Assembly: GCF_000344685.1 (NCBI RefSeq)
Contig: NW_006920415.1
Coordinates: 632,545-696,544, forward strand
Reading direction: 5' to 3'
From: Gloeophyllum trabeum ATCC 11539
Taxonomy: Eukaryota > Basidiomycota > Agaricomycetes > Gloeophyllales > Gloeophyllaceae
Length of the DNA stretch: 64,000 nucleotides
Shown: in pieces, positions 12,058-23,931 of the stretch
How positions within the stretch are numbered: position 1 is the first letter of the stretch
How the letters are laid out: every line of letters begins with the position of its first letter
Program-made: the position numbers and the translations under genes
The notes under the pieces: generated by a model
What the model was told of the DNA's origin: nothing
The model's database searches: none
The model's input: only the letters and a program-made list of their open reading frames with translations

Positions 12058-12203
12058 TCATAATGTGGCTACTTGACTGCAGGAATAATGAAGTCTGGTG
12101 CAGCTGTATTATATAGTATTATAGAGAATGAACCCTCCTACAGTTGCCTATATCATCTCTGTGCATGTCTGCAGTGCCTACAGATGCCTACAGGATCAGG
12201 TCC

Positions 12204-13437
12204 TGTCTACCATGCCAATATTGCATGACATAAATACCCCTGTATCTATATCAAATTCACTGTTTGCTGATGTGGATAAGGCCCTGGCCCTGGCATCAGC
12301 ATAAAACTGCAGTTATTCATGCTGACTGGCTTCAAGACTTGCCAAAACAGGCAGGGAATGTACTTGATATCTGCTGGACAGCTGTCTTCAAGTGACCTTG
12401 AAGGTCTCTGTGTCATCCTCTGAGCCCTATGATGTCAATAGGAAGAAGTCAAAGAGACTTGGACAATTGGCCCAAGCAGCAAGAGTAAGGCAAAAGTTGC
12501 AATGATTCTGTATAATTCTGAGAAGCACTGTAACCAAAGAGTTTGTGGTTTCAACTATTTGTATGGAGCCTGTCTTCTAGGTGTAATTCATGATGAAGAT
12601 TTTCGGACTGAAAGAGGCTCAGCCAGTGTATTTCTGAGACCTCATATGTCCACACTGCACTTCAGATCAATAACCTTCCAGCAATCAGCAAAACGATAGA
12701 GAAGTTTGGGATTTTCTGCACTCAGCAGCCACGGAGCTGCTTAGGTATTAGAGTAGGGTATCACCAATTTTGCCCCGCTGATGCTGTGTCGTGATCAACA
12801 ACAGTGGTGAGTGGTGGTGCCCTGTGGCCCCGAGTGGGGTATAATTACCTTTCCGGGCTCGGCTGCCTGAGCAAAGAATTCTAAAAATTTTCTATTGTTT
12901 CGCCGATTGCTGTCAGTCATCTCGAAGCACAGACAGTTCAGAGCAATGAGCATGGCACATTTATCAGGGAAGTTAAACTCAGAGAAAAAGAAGACTCCAG
13001 TAATATTATATATATATATATCTGTGGGTGTGCTTCTGTCACAGAAGTTCTGTGGCTTGGGCAAGTATGTAACCCGATCTGATCTAGACATATGACCTAA
13101 GCTGACTCACGTGATTCGACTCCGTCCGTCCTGTAACAGTAACGGTTTAGCGCAACTCGCACTCGCGGTCACTGCAGCTGGACCCCCTGATTCTACGGTC
13201 TTGCATGGGTCTCGAGTATGCGCATTGACTGCATTGTGGGAGGTTCGATTTTGTATTTTCCTGCTTTCGCTGTGCTTACTCTGACCACTCCACCGATACC
13301 ACCGACATCGAATCTGTGACATCACCATCGTCACCCCGTCCATCCCTTCACCCAGCCGTATATAAGACCAGCATGGACTGCCAGGCGCCCCGCACGGATA
13401 CGTTTCTTTGTACTAATTCCACTCGATAATCCATACC
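12204..13437. other. Intergenic, AT repeat and PMI promoter
   Basis: No gene is recognised. A short open frame at 12502-12699 has no protein character. A TA dinucleotide run lies near 13006-13022. TATATAAG at 13359-13366, about 75 bp before the next ATG, is a plausible TATA element for the mannose-6-phosphate isomerase gene. Confidence 0.5.
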
Positions 13438-15080
13438 ATGACCTCCAAAAACGTGTTCCGACTGAAGACGTCGTACCAGACGTACGACTGGGGCAAGCAG
13501 GGCTCCTCTGCGCTCGTCGCCAAGCTCGCGCCCAATTCCGTCGGGCCAGACTTTAAACTCGACGAGAACACCACCTACGCAGAGGTATGCGGCTTATCTA
13601 CCCTCCTGTTCAGTTAGATCACGTTGCTGACTCAGGCAGACATGGATGGGCACGCACCCCAACGGCCCCGCCTCCATCTACGACACATCCCAGTCTCTCA
13701 AGTCTCTGATCGACGCGAACCCCGCGCACTTCCTCGGCTCCGCCTACAAAAAGTGGCCGCGCACGACCGACATCCCCTTCCTCTTCAAGATCCTCTGCGC
13801 GGGCAAGGCCCTCCCCCTCCAGGCGCACCCCGACAAGGCGCTCGCGGAGGAGCTGCACCGCCAGGACCAGGGGAAGGGCGAGTTCGTTGACGCGAACCAC
13901 AAGCCGGAGATCGCGGTGGCAATCGGGGATCCGCTGGACGAGGCGTGGGGCGAGGGGGTGGTGTTCCTCGGCTTTGTGGGATTCCGCCCGCTCGACGAGA
14001 TACGCGGCTTTTTGGAGGACGTGCCGGAACTCCGGCAAGCTATCGGGGACGAGGGCGTGGTCAAGTCGTTCTTGGAAAACCCGAGCAAGGAGACGCTCAA
14101 GCGCGTGTACGTCCAGCTGCTCACGCGCGGCAAGGACGATCCAGAGGGAGTGAAGAAGGACGTGGAGATGCTCGTGGCGCGCACACAGGGCGGCGCGGCG
14201 CAGCTCGGCGAGGCGGGCAAGCTCGTGCTCAAGACGCATGAGCAATACCCCGGCGACGTCGGCGTGCTCGCCACCTCGTTCTTCATGAACCTCGTCAAGC
14301 TCAAGCGAGGGGAAGCAGTCTTCTGTGATGCCGACACCGTGCACGCATGGCTTGAGGGCGGTAAGTCTTTGCATATCTTCCCCCATCCTTCATTAGAGTG
14401 TATCTGCTGTGGTAATTACCACTGAATTTCATGAATAGGCGTAAGTGAGCTTTGGAATAGGATGGTGCCCCACAATTGCAGTTTATGCATCACTTTCAGA
14501 ATAGCACCACCCTATTCCAGGCATAGCATTCTGTGGTAATTACCACAACAGATGCACTGTCTTGTCTTTGCTGTGTCATTCACGCTGACCCGACGCAGAG
14601 ATCATCGAGTGCATGGCCGTCTCGGACAATGTGCTCAATAGCGCCTTTGTCCCTCCCCCAGAACGTGACGTGCGCACCTTTGTGAACATGCTCACCTATG
14701 CCTACCGCCCGCCCTCCGGCTGGTTCCTCCCTCGCAAACCCTACGAGCGCTCGAAAAATGGGAAAACCGAAAAATTCGCGCCGCCCCTGGATGAATTTGC
14801 GGTGTTGTGGACATCGTTAGGAAAGGATGTTGTAGGGGAAGGCGAGGTCCTGGGAGCGAGCCCGGGCCCGACGATCGGGATCGTGACCAAAGCTGGCACC
14901 AAAACCGGGGATCTGGCAAGCGGGGAGGGGAGGGTACGGTTTCAGGTGAAGGGGGAGAGCGAGGAGGTGCCCGTCGGTGGGGTGGTGTTCGTCGCGCCGG
15001 GGAACGAGGTTGCGGTGAGCATGGTCGGCGCGGAGGGCGAGGCGGAGGTGTGGTGGTCGACGTGTTTGGTTGAGGCATGA
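13438..15080 (+). CDS. PMI1: Mannose-6-phosphate isomerase
   Basis: Interconverts mannose-6-phosphate and fructose-6-phosphate in the cytosol, supplying GDP-mannose for glycosylation and wall polymers. Three exons (13438-13584, 13640-14360, 14599-15080) join to a 449-residue protein, the usual size for type I fungal enzymes. Type I phosphomannose isomerase signatures are present: YDWGKQGSSALVA near the start, the zinc-site motif QAHPDKALAEELH, NHKPEIAVAI, and YRPPSGWFLPR in the C-terminal part. The first intron is a normal 55 nt. The second is 238 nt, inflated by a foldback repeat described separately. The split codon rejoins as GGEIIECMAVSDNV, which supports the splice sites. A TATA-like site lies about 75 bp upstream. 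Confidence 0.93.
14395..14560. repeat. Foldback repeat (MITE-like) inside PMI intron 2
   Basis: Outer arms AGTGTATCTGCTGTGG (14396-14411) and the mirrored CCACAACAGATGCACT (14544-14559) each adjoin the palindrome GTGGTAATTACCAC. Inner arms TGGAATAGGATGGTG (about 14452) and CACCACCCTATTCCA (about 14505) are also inverted. The whole unit of about 166 bp can fold on itself and makes up most of a 238-nt intron. No target duplication was found. Confidence 0.8.
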
Positions 15081-15631
15081 GGGTAGAAGTGTTTCCTGAA
15101 AGCATAAATGAGGGGGGAGATGGAAGGGCATCAAATAGCCAATGTTGTATTCTAATGTGCATGTGTCCAAGTAGTATACAGCGCACGTTCGATGTGATCG
15201 CTTATAATGTCACGATATGGTGCATAACATGCATTAAAGGCACATTTTAGAAGTCCACTGCGCGGGATGGGTAGATATGGCGGCCTTCGACGCCAGAGCG
15301 ACTATGATCATGCATAGCGCAGCGGACTTGAACAAGGCCATCAAAGACACCCAGAAGCCGCCCGACAGGAGCAAAAGGACCTACATTGTACATTAGATTC
15401 GCGCAGTTTTCGACGAGCCAACTAGGCAAGGAGGGTACTTGCTGCTCTTCAGGGGGGGGGGGAAGTTCGGATGCCGATTCCATCGATAAAGTAGTGCGAG
15501 TAGCCGACCTGTATGCTCCATTACCCTACACCAATCAGATAGTATAGAGGTGATAGAAACAATCATGATGAATTCAACACAGTAAGAGGAACGACCGCAC
15601 TGATTATAGAAGAGACTGACAACCCGAAGCC
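15081..15631. other. Intergenic between convergent PMI and DIM1, weak minus-strand ORF
   Basis: Contains the 3' flanks of both genes. A 78-residue minus-strand open frame (15247-15483, starting MESASELPPPPEEQQ) has an ATG, but no family is recognised and it spans an 11-nt G run. It may be a small gene or chance. Confidence 0.4.
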
Positions 15632-16867
<1,236 letters not shown>

Positions 16868-18148
16868 TTTTGGGATACGAGGAGGAGGTATGTGGGCCTC
16901 TGCAGCAAGTCCAAGGATGCTCAGGCTCCAAGTCTGAGAAGTGGTCCCGCACTGGTCCCAGGTCCGCCGAGAGACCTGCCGGAGTGTGCCGGGAACAGAA
17001 GGATACCCACCCTCCCTCGGACCAGGACAGGGTTGACCGTGAATAATCACTGCATACGTTGTATATTGCAACTTAAGTTGTACTGTGAGCAGAGACACCC
17101 ATAACCTACTAGTAACTCTGTATTTTTGATGGTTGACTGGCCAAGGTCGTATATATGGAAGGGATATACTTAGCAAGATACTGAAATAGCCTTGAATCCC
17201 GATTGGCAAGGCAGGCCCTGTCCTAGCATTCCATCTCCCAATGGGCGACAAGATGAGTAATATCTCCTCCAGCTTGCCGCTAGTGAATACACGGCTTACA
17301 ATGCTTCTTTCCGCTTCCTGAATGCGATCTCAGTGGATGATAGTGGCAGAGATAATGCCAACCTGATATAATCAATATGTGGTCGTGCAACTCCGAATAG
17401 CGAGGGTGGTCTACCATCATATTCACATCCCAAGTCGTTCGATTACAGAGGGGCCCAAACGGGGTGTTTTATATTGCCTTCGGTTAGTCACTTCTGACTT
17501 TACCGTCACGCCCGGTCGAGCGCAAGGGCCATTCACTACTTCAGCTCCAGCCACACTCAGGCTGGAACAGGGAGTGTGGCAAACACATGGGCGTGATCAA
17601 AGAATGGAATCAAAACATGCTTGCTATCCTTCCCGTACCTTCTGCGGGGGGGATTGATCGTCTCAGAGAATATTCAGTCTGCCAGCGATTCCTCAACTCC
17701 CGCTCCGGAGGGACCGAGAGCAGAGTGATAATCATCATCATCATATCAACCGGACGCAATAAGTCTGATAACGCAGCTATGCAGAGTGCCAGAACACTCA
17801 AATCAACGACAGAAATGATTATAGTCTGGATCCAAAGGCGTACAACCGTCAGACTGCATCCCGACGCCTGCAGACGAGTCGATCTTAGTTACCCAAAATA
17901 GGCCAAAGAAGCCCCCTTCACGTGACTTGACGCGCAGAAGCGCCGTCGGTTGCAGTCCGACGAGTCGTTCCCATCTCTCTCAGTGCGCTACCAACACCAT
18001 TCCATATACCCCCAGCCTCAATCAGTAAGTGCTCGCTACTGCTGCCAGCTGAATATCTGATGTTGATTCTGCTCAAGTATATGAACTCGTAACGATCCAA
18101 CGATTCTACGATTCCACTCCTTTGTCTTCACTGTACTATATTTTCGTC
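16868..18148. other. Intergenic, 1.28 kb
   Basis: No gene or element is recognised. A short ATC/ATCATC microsatellite lies near 17731-17746. The stretch should contain divergent promoters for DIM1 and the downstream HHCC zinc-finger gene. Confidence 0.45.
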
Positions 18149-19942
18149 ATGACACCCCGAGCAAGGCGCCAGGCGCGCTCTTCGAGGACGAAGCCCTACA
18201 CCAAGAAACGACTTACTTCACCGACTGCGTCTGCTCCGGAAAGGGACGTATCGCAGCCGCAGCCTACAGGACCGAGCCCAACCGCCGTCGCTCCCACGAC
18301 TCACGATAGACATGGTTACCCTACCCAGGCCCAGTTTTCCGACATCCTCGAGCGATACATGGCATCTCTACACCCTAGGAAGGCCGTAAAAGCACTCATT
18401 GACCGGGAAATGTACGATAAGATCCACGGCACCCTCACCAATCCTACCGACCACAGAATCGGCAATGCGCAATTCCGATTCTGGGTGAGGAAGATGTTCA
18501 CGCTCGAGCACGTCCCAGGGTACAGTGGTCCGTACTCTGAGAGTGGAGACCCTGACAGTCCACCGCATGTGGTCGTACACGAGAACAGGCCCGTTGCGAT
18601 CAAAGAGGACTTGTACTCTGTTCTCTGTCATAGCCATTCCCTCGCACAGCACGGAGGGAGGGATCGCACGTGCGCCGTTGTCCGGAGCCTGTACTCGTAT
18701 GTTCCGAAAGTCCTTATAGCAGCCTTTGTGGCGTCCTGTCCGACGTGCCAATTCCGGAAGACGGGAGATCCCATCTACATCCCCTTCACGGAACAGCAGC
18801 CTCCGGAGAAAGTCGAGCCGAGTCCACCACGCGCTCAATTTTTACCTGACCGAAAGGCGGAGAAGGAAGTGGTAGATGTAGAGGATCCCGGGATGGTATA
18901 TTTCGGGCCGGGACCGGTGTATCCCTTCCATGATGGTGGAATACTTATGACCCATCCTCCCAGTCATCCTTTATTCATGCCACCATGGTCATCTCTTCCC
19001 ATCCCTATGCCGTCATTACAACCTCCGTCCCATGCCCACCGCGGCTCCACGTCGAGCATTGATACGTCCGTCTCCTCGCTCAGAACGCCCGACACGGAGC
19101 AACACTTCCCCCTTACCTTGCCGCCGCTGCATCTACCACCTATCCCTACGTCTCCACCAAGGGAGAACGCCAGCCCTCACTTCCCCTTCCAGTCTACGGG
19201 ATTCACTCCAAAGGCGCAGCGCTGGGAATCAGATCCCAACTTCCCACCCTTCTCCACGCCGTCCTCGTTCCCCTCGAGCCCCAGCAAACACCGCCTACCA
19301 AGCGTCTCGCAACTGCTGCGCATGGAGGGCGTCGACGACGACAGTTATATTCACGGTCGCGGCGAAGAAGAGGCCGTCAGACTTCCTCCCATTGTGGCAG
19401 CATTAACCGACGATGGTGTCCTGGGCCATACTCGGGAGGGACGGCGGGGCGAAATCCCCATCGATCCTTTCCTGCTAGGCAATGGCGTCCCATCTGGCAC
19501 TTACAACTCGGGCTCGGCTCAACGCGAGTACTTCGTCGACGACGAGGTATTCGCCCCTTCGTGTGACGCCTCTCCATCTCGGCCCGTAGCTACCAAGCCC
19601 AGGACGAACCCTGTGCCGTCAATCATGGTCAGTGGTGCCGCATACACCCACTCGCGGCCGCCACCGCTTGACCTAAGCAGGATATCCACTCTCCACCCCG
19701 GCGGCTCCATTCCCCTCACGCCGTCTTCCGTCAGTCCTCTCAGCTCGGACCGTTCGAACATGCCTACCGGAAGTTCGGCATCGTTCGACGTGGCCAAGGG
19801 CGATGTTGTATGTGGCAGCGAGAAGAATGCTGAGGGCAAGCGTAAGGCTAAAGGAAAGAGGAAGCAACTGGAACACGATCAGAATGTAGGGTATCAAGAC
19901 ATGGCCGTCTCCCCTGGCAGGAAGCGGCGTTCGGGAAGATGA
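18149..19942 (+). CDS. Integrase-type HHCC zinc-binding domain protein, paralog A
   Basis: A single uninterrupted frame of 597 residues from the first ATG at 18149. Residues about 60-200 form a conserved unit: ALIDREMYDKIHGTL, FRFWVRKMF, then an H2C2 integrase-type zinc-binding domain with histidines in CHSHSLAQHGGRDRT and cysteines in ASCPTCQFRK. This domain normally precedes the DDE core of Gypsy/Ginger integrases, but no core follows. Instead the remaining 400 residues are Pro/Ser-rich and disordered, ending in basic nuclear-localisation-like runs (KRKAKGKRKQ and GRKRRSGR). This fits a host gene derived from an integrase fragment, perhaps DNA-binding; that role is inference. A paralog lies 2.8 kb downstream in the same orientation. 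Confidence 0.75.
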   Translation: MTPRARRQARSSRTKPYTKKRLTSPTASAPERDVSQPQPTGPSPTAVAPTTHDRHGYPTQAQFSDILERYMASLHPRKAVKALIDREMYDKIHGTLTNPTDHRIGNAQFRFWVRKMFTLEHVPGYSGPYSESGDPDSPPHVVVHENRPVAIKEDLYSVLCHSHSLAQHGGRDRTCAVVRSLYSYVPKVLIAAFVASCPTCQFRKTGDPIYIPFTEQQPPEKVEPSPPRAQFLPDRKAEKEVVDVEDPGMVYFGPGPVYPFHDGGILMTHPPSHPLFMPPWSSLPIPMPSLQPPSHAHRGSTSSIDTSVSSLRTPDTEQHFPLTLPPLHLPPIPTSPPRENASPHFPFQSTGFTPKAQRWESDPNFPPFSTPSSFPSSPSKHRLPSVSQLLRMEGVDDDSYIHGRGEEEAVRLPPIVAALTDDGVLGHTREGRRGEIPIDPFLLGNGVPSGTYNSGSAQREYFVDDEVFAPSCDASPSRPVATKPRTNPVPSIMVSGAAYTHSRPPPLDLSRISTLHPGGSIPLTPSSVSPLSSDRSNMPTGSSASFDVAKGDVVCGSEKNAEGKRKAKGKRKQLEHDQNVGYQDMAVSPGRKRRSGR

Positions 19943-20261
19943 AGCCGCAAAGTTGTTTCTCAATAAACGTGGCAGGGCCATGATCAGTCTACGTCACGAA
20001 TTCTCTCGCCGGTAGGCGTCTCATCACATTGTACCACCGGACAACAACTACTAGAACAAACGACATTTGTATCACTATTTCACATGGATTTTGTATCCCC
20101 TAGATTCGTTCTTCTCTCCTCTGTACATATGTGATTCGTCGGACGATACTGTTTTTGTCCAATTCTGTACAACGTTGTAAAGTATTAGAATGGTAGCACA
20201 AGTCTACGACATTATGTTGACAATCAAGGAGCAAGTATGGACAGATAGAACTTGCCATGTC

Positions 20262-21806
20262 TTACACGGCCCCCTTATTGAGATCGCAGACAGCGAAACC
20301 CCCGTATTGGAAGACGCCGCCGTTAATGAGGACATTATTGTAGGGGTCTACGGCGAGAACGGTCATATAGCTCATGACTGAACCGTCGTCGTAGTATATG
20401 AGCGAGGGCTTGAAACCCTCAGACCGATCGAGGCGGACGGCTGCGGCGGGCACCTTGTAGGTCTTCCCCAGTTCGTGGGCATGGTTAATGTAGGCAGAAC
20501 GACGCTCAATGCCTGGGAAGACTAGGAGGGCCCAGTTAGTCTGCGATAGCCTGTGTCAGTAGCAGATAGGCGCACCGGTAACGACTACGTCCCGTGTTGT
20601 TGGAATGATGTTAATGTTATCAGCGGCTGCTCCCAGATGCTGACAACATCGTGAAGGTCGCAGGTGCAGGAGGAAGGCCACAAGGGCGGATGAGCGAAGC
20701 TAAATAGGCTCGAAAATAGCACGTAACGTACAATGGTAGCGGTGTTGATCAGGCTGTGGTCCGGTTGTATCTCGTATACCCGAGCGTCCCCCGTGCGACA
20801 GTCGCCCACATATAGCTCATCGTCTGAGATAAGTATACCATTGGCTCCTGGATGTGTATCTGAAACCCGACGACATGTCACTTTCTACGAGGTATGTTAG
20901 TTGTCCTAGTGAGCGATCAGACTTTCGATAGGGGAATCACTTACTGGCCCGCTGGCATCGCAGTGCTGAACGTTCGTCGCCCAAGTCCAAGGGCCGTATG
21001 AATCCTCGAATCGGCGGAAAATCCCGTCCTTGGCGGTGAAGTAGTGGTCGTTGGTCGTATAAAAGTTTCTGCAGGACAAATGAAGCAAGCCCCCTTGAGG
21101 CTATGAGTAGAGATGTAGTATCGTTATCTACGTACAGAGGTCCAGTAGCCGCGACGCCGTTCGCGTTGTATATACCAGCATGTTTGACGTCCTTTACAAG
21201 TACGACGTTATCGGAGCCTAAGGTGTGCGAGAAGATCGAGATGGAGTCCCCCGATCGAGCATGGTTCACTGCAAAGATGTGTATCTATGAAACGTCATTG
21301 TCTTAGTGAGAGCCCTTACGCAGGGGTGTCTAGGATGATCTACCGACCTTGGTAGGATCGTCGGGGAACGAGTATATGTCTATGCCGTGAGTGATGAAAT
21401 CACCATCCAATCCGTGAACCTTCAGCTTCGTTGTCTCTCTCCGTTTGATGTCATACTTCAGCAGATACTCTTTGAATGACGCCTCCTCCCGGGAAGCGGC
21501 ATCGTAGCGTCCGGATGCTGGATACCATTTCGTGCGCTCCTCGGGATTGCCGCAGGCCACGAACGCCGTGTTGCTGGCAAAGTGGATTTTCACGTCTTCG
21601 CAAGCGTCACCCTCATAGTGGACTGTGCATCGCTCGTTGTTCACAGCACTACTGTTGACCCAGCGAGTCACCTTTCCGGGGTTGACGTTGACCTTGCCCA
21701 CCGCATTGAAAAGGGGTTGAGGCTGTAGGAAAGCCAAAGCCCCGGCTAAAATCGGTATAGCCAGAGAGAAAAGAGAGGGGCCTCCAGTAGTCCTAACGTT
21801 CGACAT
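20262..21806 (-). CDS. Paraoxonase/arylesterase-like beta-propeller protein
   Basis: A multi-exon gene of the paraoxonase-like six-bladed propeller superfamily, calcium-dependent esterases or lactonases. ATG at 21806 gives MSNVRTTGG followed by a hydrophobic segment (LFSLAIPILAGALAFL), a signal anchor or signal peptide, so the product is probably secreted or membrane-bound. Recognisable segments in order are CEDVKIHFASNTAFVACG, THGIDIYSFPDDPTK, FAVNHARSGDSISIFSH, VKDVKHAGIYNANGVAATGP, YTTNDHYFTAKDG, HPGANGILISDDELYVGD and a C-terminal segment ending FAVCDLNKGAV. The HAR and NGV phrases match fungal paraoxonase homologs. Introns interrupt near 21290-21346, 21070-21130, 20880-20945, 20590-20730 and 20450-20590. 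The first donor (GTCGGT) is weak. The substrate cannot be told. Confidence 0.75.
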
Positions 21807-22764
21807 GGTGGTTATGCCAAAGACGAGTCTCCGATGCCATAATGCGTACCACCATGGTATATCACCAGCTGTATGCCAACTGATAGGCAAGCGGCATATG
21901 TTCGGGAAGGTGCGTCGGGTGACCAGTCGCTAAATTTGGCGGACATTAACGTTGCGTGAAGCAAAGCCCAAGCAGCATATTTGCCGCTCCAATACCCGTA
22001 ATTCCAAGCTGATTATGCAGGTAGATGGCACCAACATCGCAATCAGCGATAGCCCGTGGACTACGTTCAGGCTGGTAACATCGCTCGATCCCGCAGACTC
22101 GTCAGTAGCTCCGATCCCTGCCGAGTGGTATCAAACCCTAAATTAGGGGTTCCCTCTTTCAGCCAGTGGCGCTGCATGACTATCGCATACAAAACTGTCA
22201 CTGTCAGCCAGGAGAAGGTTCCTCGGTTTGATTATTATCTTATAAAAGAGGCGATTATCGTAGAAAGAGGTCGTGGTATTGCATAGCCTGAAAAGAGTAT
22301 CAGTGCTGACAGTCGGATGGAATGGTGCAGACCATGCAATGTCCCACTGCCAAAGCGATCCACAGCAGTGCATCGAAAGGATCGCACATGTCTTCCAACA
22401 TGATTGAAGTGGGCCTTCTCTGTCAACAGCGCATCATGCCCAACTTTCCGTAAGATGGCGAAAATGCCGGCTCCACGGTTTTTTTGGGCTTACGAAGATA
22501 TCAACTCTGTCGTTCTATCATCAAATCAGCATATGTAGCAATAACGAACAGATGCCCCATCCTCCGAATACAAGGTCCAACATTTTTACTTGCCGCGTCG
22601 TTGAAAGGCAGTGGAATGAGAGATCGCAACCCGATCATTAGGGTGGCCATGCACATCTTAAGCTTTGCGGGATCTTCGTCTCCGGAGCTCGTGGAGACAT
22701 CGATACATAAGGTATATTGTCTTCATCAGCGCATCTGTCTCTCGGGACATCCTCAGTGGCTCCG
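21807..22764. other. Intergenic, about 0.96 kb
   Basis: No recognisable gene. It may contain an upstream exon of paralog B, because an open frame in phase with it runs in from 22717 without an ATG. Confidence 0.4.
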
Positions 22765-23931
22765 ATGGAATCGCTCAGTTTCAAGGATGAGTGGGAAAGC
22801 CGCTGTCGAACGCCTCCTCTACGTCCCCTTTCGCCGGACCTCCGCCTCTTGCAAGTTTCGGGCACGTCCGATCAGCCCGGATACCCCACGCGCATCGAGT
22901 TCACCGGAATCGTCGATGAATACCTCTCGAATCTGCACCACCGCAAAGTCCGGAAAGCTCTCATAGACAGGAAGACGTACGGGACCATACACTACACCCT
23001 TCGGTACCCAAGAGACGTCAGCGTCGAGGATGCACAGTTCCGGCATTGGGCGAGGAAGAAGTTCTCCTTGGAACGTATACCTGGCAGCACAGGCGAACAG
23101 GGACCTCTTATGCTGATGCATCAGAGTCGCCCCGTAGCCATCAGGGAGGACTTGTACGACATCCTTTGCTATTGCCATTCGTTGTGCCAGCATGGAGGCA
23201 GGGATCGCACGAGCAGTGTCGTGAAGGACATGTATTCCTATGTCCCGCGGCAGATAGTGGCGGCATTCGTCAGAAAGTGTCCCACCTGTGCAGAGAAGCG
23301 ATCTCGCCAGGCGACATCTTCAGCTGACACCGGAGCAGAGAAGGAGGGCTCGGGAGTAAAGTATGAAGCACATCTACGTCGCCACGCTGGAGGCAGGAGT
23401 GATGAGCAGACCAGCTCACTCAAACCTCCACCAGCGGGATACGGGGTGGCGCTAGCGGCTGTATCACAGGGGTCCAGGCATGGGGAGGGAAGGGCAGGCT
23501 CAGGTGGAACGGGAGGAAGTGTTGTTGCCGGCCGACAACCGGTGCGAGCGTCAGTACCTCGAGGGAAAGACGCTACACACCGGCGATCCCAAACCAGCCA
23601 AACCGGACACGATGTGGACGTTGGACGTGCAGGCCTGCCTTGTAGACAGCGAGATACTTCAAGCACTATCGATCAACTTGAAGCGATAGCATCTATCACG
23701 TCAGGTTCTGGGCGCCCCGCTCCAAGATTACCCAGTTTCGCTGAATTCTCGGCAGGAATACCCATCAGTCCTCCCGCCAATGGACTGCGAACTCCTTGGG
23801 AACCTTTTCACTCGGATCGCCACCTCGTGTCGGTCAGTAGTGGGCATTCCGCAGCCGGATCAGCGCACTTGCATCTTCGGTCGATAATCCGTTATCGGTC
23901 GACCGATTCAGAAGGCTGGAGAAGGGACTGA
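22765..23931 (+). CDS. Integrase-type HHCC zinc-binding domain protein, paralog B
   Basis: Paralog of the protein coded at 18149-19942. Aligned segments include GYPTRIEFTGIVDEYLSNLH, ALIDRKTYGTIHYTL, FRHWARKKFSLERIPG, the histidine pair in CYCHSLCQHGGRDRTS and the cysteines in VRKCPTCAEKRS. The domain is kept, while the downstream disordered tail is much shorter and unalignable by eye. The start is uncertain: 22765 is the first ATG in the open frame, and an upstream exon is possible. From ATG 22765 the product is 388 residues. The long C-terminal region lacks the terminal basic runs of paralog A, so the two copies may differ in function or this one may be decaying. Confidence 0.65.
   Translation: MESLSFKDEWESRCRTPPLRPLSPDLRLLQVSGTSDQPGYPTRIEFTGIVDEYLSNLHHRKVRKALIDRKTYGTIHYTLRYPRDVSVEDAQFRHWARKKFSLERIPGSTGEQGPLMLMHQSRPVAIREDLYDILCYCHSLCQHGGRDRTSSVVKDMYSYVPRQIVAAFVRKCPTCAEKRSRQATSSADTGAEKEGSGVKYEAHLRRHAGGRSDEQTSSLKPPPAGYGVALAAVSQGSRHGEGRAGSGGTGGSVVAGRQPVRASVPRGKDATHRRSQTSQTGHDVDVGRAGLPCRQRDTSSTIDQLEAIASITSGSGRPAPRLPSFAEFSAGIPISPPANGLRTPWEPFHSDRHLVSVSSGHSAAGSAHLHLRSIIRYRSTDSEGWRRD

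Larger units (their letters stand above)
5986..12203. mobile_element. Composite Plavaka-type (CACTA-related) DNA transposon with DUF6532 gene
   Basis: Two genes in head-to-head orientation are bracketed by subterminal repeats of opposite sense. On the left are GTCCTGTAGGCATG (near 5987) and GGTAGGCAGCTGTAGGCAG (near 6075). On the right are CCTACAGTTGCC (near 12137) and TGCCTACAGATGCCTACAGG (near 12175). Clusters of short inverted subterminal repeats are typical of CACTA/EnSpm elements. Exact termini and a target duplication were not found, so the true element may extend beyond these limits. Confidence 0.6.

Noticed and set aside
12502..12699. Plus-strand ORF of 65 codons
   Set aside because: No family resemblance, no intron context, and it lies in the decayed flank of the transposon.
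13619..14386. Long minus-strand ORF (255 codons) opposite the PMI exon
   Set aside because: It is the antisense shadow of GC-rich PMI coding sequence; the plus strand has the zinc-site motif and proper introns.
15247..15483. Small minus-strand ORF starting MESASELPPPP
   Set aside because: It spans a poly-G tract and has no recognisable family; kept only as a note in the intergenic entry.
22717..22764. Upstream extension of paralog B to a TTG codon
   Set aside because: TTG is not a usual nuclear start; ATG at 22765 or a separate upstream exon is more likely.
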